Shown: positions 1-5,282 of the stretch, piece after piece | How the letters are laid out: each line of letters opens with the position of its first letter | How positions within the stretch are numbered: the first letter of the stretch is position 1 | Source: CAYLSV01 sp964386435 | GTDB lineage: Bacteria > Planctomycetota > Phycisphaerae > Tepidisphaerales > Tepidisphaeraceae | Direction of reading: 5' to 3' | Length of the DNA: 7,049 bases | NCBI GenBank assembly: GCA_964386435.1 | Contig: CAYLSV010000143.1 | Span: 1 to 7,049 of the forward strand | Translations under genes and position numbers: made by a program | The notes under the pieces: generated by a model | What the model saw: only the letters and a program-made list of their open reading frames with translations | What the model was told of the DNA's origin: nothing | Databases searched by the model: none

Positions 1-489
1 CGCGCCGGCGAGAACTACTATGCCCACTTCGAAGGCGGCGACCACCGCGGGCTCATCGACATCGCCGCGTTCTTGGAGGATTACGCCGCCCCCGGCGACG
101 TGGCAATCAGCGGGCGGTACACGAACCTGGGCCGCACGCGATACAGTTGGTACGGCACGCGGGCGGCGGTGCTGCTGCTGGATCAGCCGGTGAAGAGCGT
201 GCCCAAGTTCTACAGCCGCGACCCGCGGACGTACAACGCCCGCAACTGGGTGGCGACAAAAAACGCGGAGTTCTACGTCTACCAACGGCCGCTCAGCCCG
301 TGGCGGGTGTGGCACTTCCAGCTCTCGCCCGACCTCCACGAACAAGTCGCCGGCGAGCCGATCGCCAAGGAATCGGGCGGCTGGGAGCTTTGGGCTCTAG
401 ACCATCAAGCCGGCCGCCTCCGCCGCGTCGATGTGCCCCCGGCGGAGAAGTTGCCGACGCGGGTGAAGCTGAGCGGAAGTGATGAGTGA
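1..489 (+). CDS. C-terminal part of a probable membrane glycosyltransferase (5' end outside window)
   Basis: The reading frame is open from the first base and ends at TGA 487-489, giving 162 visible residues with no start inside the window. A TTG at 73 could serve as a start, but coding continues upstream (residues RAGENYYAHFEGGDHRGLID). The visible part has no membrane helix. It is rich in Tyr, Trp and Arg, with the segments 'FLEDYAAPGDVAISGRYTN' and 'RYSWYGTR'. A block with Asp-Tyr-x-x-Pro-Gly-Asp-Val after an 'A-x-x-L' helix resembles the periplasmic tail of ArnT/PMT-like (GT39/GT83) lipid-linked-sugar transferases. Co-directional linkage to a GT9 gene 18 bases downstream supports a role in envelope glycan synthesis. 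The catalytic and membrane part is not visible, so the family call is an inference. The last three residues (SDE) and the stop codon are supplied by the palindrome that begins at 476. Confidence 0.55.
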   Translation, partial: RAGENYYAHFEGGDHRGLIDIAAFLEDYAAPGDVAISGRYTNLGRTRYSWYGTRAAVLLLDQPVKSVPKFYSRDPRTYNARNWVATKNAEFYVYQRPLSPWRVWHFQLSPDLHEQVAGEPIAKESGGWELWALDHQAGRLRRVDVPPAEKLPTRVKLSGSDE

Positions 490-583
490 TGAATTGCGGA
501 GTGATGAATGCCGGAAACTGATCCACCATCGTCACCAGCGAGTCCGGCCACTCATCACTCATCAATTCATCACTCATCACTTC
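476..583. repeat. Large imperfect palindrome spanning the gene boundary
   Basis: Positions 476-496 are the exact reverse complement of 563-583 (21 bp). After a two-base mismatch (497-498 against 561-562), pairing continues for nine bases, 499-507 with 552-560. It then runs through 509-510 with 549-550, and after a one-base bulge 511-515 pairs with 543-547. That gives about 37 pairs enclosing a short apical region near 516-542. Each arm is itself a tandem of a GATGAGT/GATGAAT-type heptamer-like unit, so the element looks like a repetitive mobile or REP/MITE-like palindrome rather than ordinary coding sequence. It covers the stop codon of the upstream gene (487-489), the Shine-Dalgarno (498-501), the ATG (508) and codons 1-25 of the downstream gene. 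Whether it is multi-copy in the genome cannot be judged from one window. Confidence 0.9.
498..510 (+). promoter_or_regulatory. Ribosome binding site and start codon inside the palindrome
   Basis: GGAG at 498-501 lies six bases before ATG 508, a good Shine-Dalgarno distance, and this decides the start of the GT9 gene. Most of the site (499-507) is paired in the predicted hairpin, so initiation may depend on ribosomes finishing the upstream gene at 489 and opening the stem. The pairing is read from the sequence; the coupling is inferred. Confidence 0.6.
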
Positions 584-1602
584 TGCTGGTGCCTGTGGTG
601 GCCGGCATCGGCAACGCGCTGCTGACCCAGCCGCTGGTGCGGCGGTTGGCGGCGAGCTTCCCCACCGTCGTCGTCAGCCACAGCCGGGCGATCCTCGACT
701 GCTTCGCGGGGTGCGGCCTTGCCGGCATTGGGCAGATCGACCTCAAGCCGGCCCGCTTGCACCAGACCGCAAGCACGATGCGCGGCTTCCGAGCCCACAC
801 CGTTGTGCTGCCATGCCCGGCCAACCGGTTCCAGTACCCGCTCCTCGCCCGCTTGGCGTTCCCGTCACGCATCGTCACGCACCGTTACCCCGTCGGCCGG
901 TTCACCGCGCTGGGCCTGCTGCGGGGCGAGAAGATCGACGCGGTGCCCGGTTTGCACGACGTCGAGCAGAACAACAACCTGCTCACGGCGTTCGACCTCG
1001 AACCGGACGACGAGCCGCCCAAGTTTGAGGTGACGCCGGAGGACGAAGCGGCGGCCGACAAGCTGCTCGGCGATGCCCGCGGGTTCACCGTCGTGCACGC
1101 CGGCAGCGGGGCGACCGTGCTGGCCAGCGCCAAACGCTGGCCGCCGGCGAAGTTCGCCCAGTTGGTGCTAGCGCTCGAACATCGCGGCCACGACGTCCGC
1201 CTGTGGGAAGGTCCCGACGAACGCGGCGTCGCCGAGGAGATCAACCGACTCCTGCCCACACCGCGCCCCGTTCTAAAACTCACCGGCCCCCTCGGCCATG
1301 CCGCCGCGGTCCTTCAACGGGCCGCCCTCTACGTCGGCACCGACAGCGGCCCCGGCCACCTCGCCGCCGCCGTCGGCACCCCACCCGTCACCATCTTCGG
1401 CATCGCCGACCCGGTCCGCGTCTGCCCCACCGGCCACCGTCACCTCGTCGTCACCCCGCCCCCCGGCACACCCAACTTCCCCAACGCCCCCTACCCCATG
1501 GCCGCCACCCGCCCGCGAAAGCGCTATCCCCAACCCCGCCCGATCGACGCCATCGAGGTCGACCACGTCCTGGAAAAAGTCGCCGCCGAGACAGGCAGCT
1601 AG
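508..1602 (+). CDS. GT9 heptosyltransferase-like glycosyltransferase
   Basis: This 364-residue protein has the two-Rossmann layout of glycosyltransferase family 9 (ADP-heptose:LPS heptosyltransferases, GT-B fold). The N-terminal domain starts at about residue 25 with 'LLLVPVVAGIGNALLTQPLV', equivalent to the family's acceptor-side 'GxxGDxLLTxP' opening but with Asn in place of the usual Asp. The C-terminal domain has 'VVHAGSG' at 195-201, followed by 'KRWP' at 209-212 for the sugar-nucleotide site. It also has the hallmark 'YVGTDSGPGHLAAAVGTPPVTIFG' block at about 275-298. The likely role is transfer of a heptose or other sugar from a nucleotide donor to a lipid-linked or surface glycan at the cytoplasmic face of the membrane; the sugar and acceptor cannot be told. 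Residues 1-24 are not family sequence: they are read through the palindrome (THHSSIHHSS at 14-23). The family domain begins immediately after, so a start downstream of the palindrome would cut the first beta strand. It is probably in an operon with the preceding gene. The TAG stop sits in a hairpin. Confidence 0.85.
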   Translation: MPETDPPSSPASPATHHSSIHHSSLLLVPVVAGIGNALLTQPLVRRLAASFPTVVVSHSRAILDCFAGCGLAGIGQIDLKPARLHQTASTMRGFRAHTVVLPCPANRFQYPLLARLAFPSRIVTHRYPVGRFTALGLLRGEKIDAVPGLHDVEQNNNLLTAFDLEPDDEPPKFEVTPEDEAAADKLLGDARGFTVVHAGSGATVLASAKRWPPAKFAQLVLALEHRGHDVRLWEGPDERGVAEEINRLLPTPRPVLKLTGPLGHAAAVLQRAALYVGTDSGPGHLAAAVGTPPVTIFGIADPVRVCPTGHRHLVVTPPPGTPNFPNAPYPMAATRPRKRYPQPRPIDAIEVDHVLEKVAAETGS

Positions 1603-1626
1603 CTGCGGCTCCTTAATCCGCAGCTA
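1595..1626 (+). terminator. Stem-loop across the GT9 stop codon (terminator-like or palindromic unit)
   Basis: Positions 1600-1608 (TAGCTGCGG) pair perfectly with 1618-1626, leaving a nine-base loop. The 12-bp palindrome GCAGCTAGCTGC (1595-1606) overlaps the left arm and could form a competing fold. The TAG stop at 1600-1602 is the foot of the stem. No run of T follows, so this is at best a weak intrinsic terminator. It may instead be a mRNA-stabilising or REP-like unit. The core TAGCTGCG recurs in the hairpin at 5228-5258. Confidence 0.45.
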
Positions 1627-1930
1627 CAACCACGCACGCTCGCGATCCGAGCTGAACGCACCGTGCCCACCGCTTCGCACAAGGCTCTGGCATTCTGGGG
1701 CGATGACACCTTCCGCCCGCACCGCCCGCACCACCAACATCGCGTGGGTAGGCCAGTGCCCCGCCGATGGTTGAGGTCAGCAGCTTCATTTCGTGCCAAA
1801 CGACGGTATCGAGAGCTGCGGCCAGTGAGACGCACACAGGGTGAACGCCCCTCGTGCGGGGTGCTCTATTGCGGTCTGCGAGCGGTCAGCCGGTGCTGGT
1901 CTGCCCATCGTCGGCACGAGGGCGGCGTGA
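1603..1930. other. Convergent intergenic gap with no recognisable gene
   Basis: The stretch of 328 bases lies between the stop codons of the converging GT9 and CvpA-like genes. Short open frames exist on both strands, but none has a convincing ribosome site, a known motif or a plausible protein composition. No tRNA signature such as a T-loop GTTCRANNC was found. Besides the hairpin at its left edge there is a small stem at 1846-1863 (CGCCCC with GGGGTG, six-base loop, one G-T pair). This could help end the minus-strand transcript, but it lacks a T run. Confidence 0.6.
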
Positions 1931-3295
1931 CTAGCGCTGCTCGATGTCGCCGGCCGGGGGGAGGAGGCCGCCCATGCGGCGGCCTCCATTTTCCGGGTCG
2001 GGTTCGTCTTCAGGTTCTGGTTCGGGCTCTTCGCCGTTGGTTGAGGTCGGGCGGCGGCCGGTGGCTAGGGTGGCGATGCGTTCGATGGTGTCGGTCTTGC
2101 GCATCACGCTGACCGACGGCGAGGCGGGGGGCAGGGTTTGGGCGAGGGGGGCGTCGCTCAGGGGCATCTCGCCGTAGCGCTTGAAGATGAGCGTGGCGTC
2201 GCGGGGAAGCTTGGTGAGGGTGCCGAGGGAGCTGCGTTTGACTTCGAAGGCGAGGTCGACGGCGAGCGGGCCGTTAACGCCGCGGAAGTTGAGCGCCAGC
2301 GGGTCATCGTGGGCGTTGACGACGAGGATGGCGCCGCCTTCCAAGGTGCCGATGGGGAAGTGGGTGGTGCCGTCGAGGATGAGGCGGGCGTTGGCGAGGC
2401 CGAAGCGGAACTTGTCGTCGCTGTCGGCGGCGTCGGCGTCGATTTGCACGCGGGCAACCAACAGCACGCTGTCGGCGGGCGGCTCGTACGTGTCGTCGTC
2501 CGGGCGGTTGAGCTCGTCGATCAAATCGTTCGTCTCGCCCCAGGTCTGCGGCACCGGCTGTTCGCTGACGCCCAGGTCGATGACGCGGGCCAAATCCTGC
2601 CCGCCGGTGCCGATGAGCAGGTGGGTTTTCGCCCCCGCCGGCAGGCCGAGGCGTTGGCCGTAGAGGCCGTCGAGCGGGTCGGGGGCGACAGTGTCCATGC
2701 GGCGGGTCAGCGGCCCGGCGAGGCTGCCGCCGTTGGAGACGTGGGCGGTGAGGGCCATGACCAGATCGTCCGCCGGCAGCCACATGCCGCCGCCGCCGCC
2801 CGGCTCGATTTGCTCCTTCTCGAGGATCGGCCCGACGGACAAATCCTGCCGGCGGCGGCGGGTGTCGCGGACGGTGACGTTCTTCGTCTCCGTCGCGTAC
2901 CGGGCATGCATCGCGTAGCCGGTGCCGAACGGCATCGACTCGGCGGCGACGCCCAGCACGCCCAGGGACATTGCCCCGGCGACGAGGCCGCACAAGCCGC
3001 CGATGACTTTGTCGATCGTGTTGTTGATCCGCACGCTGCCGGGCACGACCTTGTCGAAGATCACCCGGCCGATGAAGTAGATGAGGGCGAACAGCACGCA
3101 CATGCACACCGCATCGGCGTAAGGCGCGAACCCGCCCTGCTGGAATAGGGCGGCGAAGTACGGCCCAACGCCAACGGCGACGACGGCGGCGGTCATCGCC
3201 AGCGCCGCGCTAAGCACGCCGCTGAACGCGCCTTGCACCGTGTGCCAATACGCGATGAAGCCGATGAGCAGGATGGCGATGATGCTGATAATCAT
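1931..3295 (-). CDS. CvpA-family membrane protein with a large C-terminal soluble region
   Basis: The 454-residue product starts with four hydrophobic helices at about 2-20, 24-48, 60-81 and 95-117. These include 'YFIGRVIFDKV' and 'NNTIDKVIGGLCGLVAGAMSLGVLG', the pattern of the CvpA (colicin V production) family. CvpA proteins are inner-membrane proteins of about 160 residues linked to envelope integrity, so the other 330 or so residues are an added module. That module has a Gly-rich turn (166-170, followed by 'MWLPADDLVMAL'). It also has a beta-rich stretch at about 275-375, ending 'ATLIFKRYGEMPL', that I cannot assign. The tail at about 422-434 is a Glu/Pro/Asp-rich low-complexity linker, followed by 'NGGRRMGGLLPP'. 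The side of the membrane on which the tail lies is not certain. ATG 3293-3295 is used because the first helix begins at residue 2; no clear Shine-Dalgarno precedes it. Only 18 bases separate it from the stop of the upstream gene, which suggests an operon with coupled translation. Confidence 0.75.
   Translation of the reverse strand: MIISIIAILLIGFIAYWHTVQGAFSGVLSAALAMTAAVVAVGVGPYFAALFQQGGFAPYADAVCMCVLFALIYFIGRVIFDKVVPGSVRINNTIDKVIGGLCGLVAGAMSLGVLGVAAESMPFGTGYAMHARYATETKNVTVRDTRRRRQDLSVGPILEKEQIEPGGGGGMWLPADDLVMALTAHVSNGGSLAGPLTRRMDTVAPDPLDGLYGQRLGLPAGAKTHLLIGTGGQDLARVIDLGVSEQPVPQTWGETNDLIDELNRPDDDTYEPPADSVLLVARVQIDADAADSDDKFRFGLANARLILDGTTHFPIGTLEGGAILVVNAHDDPLALNFRGVNGPLAVDLAFEVKRSSLGTLTKLPRDATLIFKRYGEMPLSDAPLAQTLPPASPSVSVMRKTDTIERIATLATGRRPTSTNGEEPEPEPEDEPDPENGGRRMGGLLPPAGDIEQR
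1963..1992 (+). terminator. Strong terminator-like hairpin on the plus strand, antisense to the end of the CvpA-like gene
   Basis: GGAGGCCGCC (1963-1972) pairs perfectly with GGCGGCCTCC (1978-1987), leaving a five-base loop (CATGC), and is followed at once by ATTTT (1988-1992). In the plus direction this has the layout of an intrinsic terminator, with a short T run. It would stop plus-strand transcripts that leave the GT9 gene. On the minus strand the same bases encode the Gly/Arg-rich segment NGGRRMGG, so part of the symmetry could come from coding GGC/CGC codons. Confidence 0.5.
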
Positions 3296-3313
3296 GGCGA
3301 ATGTCGCAACACT

Positions 3314-5077
3314 TCAGGTGGCGGCGGGCTGAGGCTTTTGGGCGGACTGGCGTTTGGGGGCGGGCGTGTCCTCGCCCTTGAGCACCCGCTGGACCTCGGG
3401 CAGCGCCGTCTCGCCGACCTGCACGAGGCCAAGGGCCATCTCCTGAATGTACCGGCCGTTTTGCTTGCGGAACAGGCTCTTGATCTGCTGTCCGCCGCCG
3501 CCGGCGCGGATGGCTTGGCGGACCTCGTCGTCGACCTTGAGGATCTCGAACGCCCCGATCCGGCCCTTGTAGCCCAAGCCGTGGCAGTACCGGTCCGGCA
3601 CTTCGTTGCCCTTGGCGTCGAGGATCGGGCCGATGTGCGGGCGGTAAAGCGTGATCTGCTTATCGGCCGGAATGCTCATCGCTTTGCGGGTGGCGGCGTC
3701 GGGGTTGAACGCCACCTTCGTCGCGGCACAGAGCCGGCGGAACACGCGGCCGCAGATGACGAGCTGGACATTGGCCAGGGCCAGCTTGTCGTCGCCGACG
3801 AACTTCCGCCAGCGGGTCAGGGCGTCGAACGCGCTGCCGGCGCGGATGCCGACGTAGGCCCGGTTGCTTTGCGCGTATTGCGTCAGCTTTTTCGCACTCG
3901 CCGGATTCTCCAGCCGCTGCACCATGAGGATGTCGGGCAGCTGGCTCGTCACCCAGTCGATGCGGTCGGCCTCGTCCTGGTCACGCTCCATCACGTTGTG
4001 CGAGATGCCCTCCAGCTCTGTCGCCTGCTCGTACTCCAGCGTCTGGATGTGCTGGGTGAAGGCGTCGTGGTGCCGCATCATCGCGTAGAGCAGCGTTTTG
4101 AGCCCGTTGTTCGGCGGGGCGGCGACGAGCACAATGCCGCCGGTCTCCTTCTCGGCCTCGAGCAGCTCGAGCTGGCTCTTGCGGAAGCCGAGGTCCTTGA
4201 GCGTCTTGTTGTACCGCTGCTCGACGTCGACCTCGATCTTGAGGTGTTCGCCCTCGGTGGAGCCGCGGGTTTGGATGGCCAGCTTGTGCTTCTCGCCGGC
4301 CGACTTCACGTCCATTTTGCCGGCTTGGGGCTTGCGCCGCTCGGTGGGGTTGAGGCCGATGAGGTTCTTGAGGTAGGCGATGGTCCCCGCCGCCGCCCCG
4401 GCCTCGAAGGCGGGGCCGGGGTAGGTCACGCCGTCGACCGAATACCGCACCTGGCTCTGCCCGCTCTTGGGCACAAGGTCGATCCGCTCGGCACCCTTGA
4501 TGATCGGGGCGGCGAGCAGCTGTTGGGCGTTCATCCAAAGCGGCCGGGCGTCGCTCTCGGCCTCGGGCGCGGGCACGGCGCTGCCGGCCTTGTTGTAGAT
4601 CAGGATCTCGCCCTCGGGCAGATCGTGCTCCTCGGCTTTCCTCACCTTGTCGCCCTTGCCGCGGAACGTGCCGGCCACGGCCTCCTTGAACTCCGGGCCG
4701 AGGTCTTCGAGGCCGACTTGTTGCTTGCGGAGCACGAGGTAGACGCCTGCGGCAATGCCAAGGATGAGCAGGAACGCCCCGAAGGCGAGGAAGAAGTTGG
4801 GCAGCAGGAAAAAGGCGGCGACGGCGAGGATGGTCGCCCCGAGCAGGCCGAGGTTGAGCATTTCTCGCGGCATGCGGGCCGCCTCGGCGTCCTTGTCGGC
4901 CCAGGCGAGCAGCTTGGCCCAGATCAGCAGGACGATGAGGAACGGGATGGGCAGCAGGTAGCTGACGAACGGCGCGTAGGCCGGCGGGTCCGACAGCACC
5001 CGCGCCGCCGCCGCCAGCGGCAGGGTGAGGGCTTCCAGAGCGGCCGGGTCGGCGGCGATCCACAGGCTGGCGGACAT
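3314..5077 (-). CDS. Membrane-anchored GspE/PilB-like protein with degenerate ATPase motifs
   Basis: The 587-residue product has three hydrophobic helices (about 39-59, 74-92 and 95-116) and a linker. These are followed by a region matching GspE/PilB-type secretion ATPases: 'VRYSVDG' (about 210-216), 'GLNPTERRKPQAGKM' (about 241-255, family 'GLDIAERRxPQDGRI'), then 'GSTEGE'. The core follows family order but has lost key residues. Walker A at 319-328 reads AAPPNNGLKT where the family has GPTGSGKST, so the Lys is Leu. The Asp box reads TLEYEQ instead of TxEDPxE. Walker B (379-388) reads LPDILMVQR instead of DPDxILVGEIRD. The His box HTND reads RAGS (412-415). The arginine-rich 'GRVFRRLC' (about 442-450) and 'GYKGRIGAFEIL' (about 502-513) remain. 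It is therefore probably unable to hydrolyse ATP and may be a structural or regulatory part of an envelope complex. ATG 5077 is chosen because GAGGAG sits five bases upstream; an in-frame GTG at 5113 lacks one. Confidence 0.8.
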   Translation of the reverse strand: MSASLWIAADPAALEALTLPLAAAARVLSDPPAYAPFVSYLLPIPFLIVLLIWAKLLAWADKDAEAARMPREMLNLGLLGATILAVAAFFLLPNFFLAFGAFLLILGIAAGVYLVLRKQQVGLEDLGPEFKEAVAGTFRGKGDKVRKAEEHDLPEGEILIYNKAGSAVPAPEAESDARPLWMNAQQLLAAPIIKGAERIDLVPKSGQSQVRYSVDGVTYPGPAFEAGAAAGTIAYLKNLIGLNPTERRKPQAGKMDVKSAGEKHKLAIQTRGSTEGEHLKIEVDVEQRYNKTLKDLGFRKSQLELLEAEKETGGIVLVAAPPNNGLKTLLYAMMRHHDAFTQHIQTLEYEQATELEGISHNVMERDQDEADRIDWVTSQLPDILMVQRLENPASAKKLTQYAQSNRAYVGIRAGSAFDALTRWRKFVGDDKLALANVQLVICGRVFRRLCAATKVAFNPDAATRKAMSIPADKQITLYRPHIGPILDAKGNEVPDRYCHGLGYKGRIGAFEILKVDDEVRQAIRAGGGGQQIKSLFRKQNGRYIQEMALGLVQVGETALPEVQRVLKGEDTPAPKRQSAQKPQPAAT

Positions 5078-5082
5078 TCGGT

Positions 5083-5088
5083 CTCCTC
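5083..5088 (-). promoter_or_regulatory. Shine-Dalgarno for the GspE-like gene
   Basis: Read on the minus strand, GAGGAG lies five bases before ATG 5077-5075. It is the strongest ribosome site in the window, and it favours this ATG over the in-frame GTG 36 bases upstream. Confidence 0.7.
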
Positions 5089-5134
5089 GGGGCGATCGAT
5101 CACCGTCGGCCACGCCAACGGTCGGGGGTCGTGG

Positions 5135-5164
5135 AGCATAACCGCACCACCGGCGATGTCACAA
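5135..5164 (-). promoter_or_regulatory. Possible sigma-70-type promoter for the minus-strand pair
   Basis: On the minus strand, TTGTGA (5164-5159; four of six matches to TTGACA) is followed by an 18-base spacer and TATGCT (5140-5135; four of six matches to TATAAT). A transcript from here would start near 5128 and give a leader of about 50 bases before ATG 5077. The two elements are weak individually and were found by eye, and the promoter consensus in this lineage may differ. Confidence 0.35.
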
Positions 5165-5227
5165 CCAGGCGATCCCCCGCGCCGTGGCGACAACGGGACC
5201 GGCGTCGACGAGTCATCGACGAACCAA

Positions 5228-5258
5228 GGTAGCTGCGACCAAATGGGGTCGCAGCACC
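5228..5258 (-). terminator. Hairpin downstream of xseA
   Basis: GCTGCGACC (5232-5240) pairs perfectly with 5247-5255 across a six-base loop. With one bulged A at 5231, three more pairs form (5228-5230 with 5256-5258), giving a 12-pair stem. It lies 25 bases after the xseA stop and before the next gene's candidate promoter, where a terminator is expected. The bases following on the minus strand (TTGGTTCGTC) are only modestly T-rich. It shares TAGCTGCG with the hairpin at 1600-1626, so it could belong to a family of intergenic palindromes. Confidence 0.45.
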
Positions 5259-5282
5259 TCACGCAGTCGAGCGGGCAACGTG

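Noticed and set aside
481..584. CRISPR-like or simple tandem repeat suggested by recurring GATGAGT units
   Set aside because: The units are packed into two inverted arms without spacers. The structure is a palindrome, not an array of direct repeats with unique spacers.
1613..1837. Minus-strand 74-codon frame in the convergent gap
   Set aside because: It has no Shine-Dalgarno, no recognisable motif and a competing overlapping frame on the same strand. It also runs into the stem-loop at 1600-1626.
1603..1930. tRNA or small RNA gene in the gap
   Set aside because: No T-loop consensus, acceptor-stem pairing or CCA context was found. The only structures are the short hairpins already listed.
2138..3148. 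Plus-strand open frame of 336 codons opposite the CvpA-like gene
   Set aside because: It has a low-complexity Glu/Ala/Val/Gly/Asp composition, no motif and no ribosome site. The opposite strand has real membrane helices and a family match.
5078..5113. Upstream GTG start at 5113 for the GspE-like gene (12 extra residues)
   Set aside because: There is no ribosome site before the GTG, whereas GAGGAG is ideally spaced before ATG 5077. The extra residues MADGDRSPRGDR look like translated leader.
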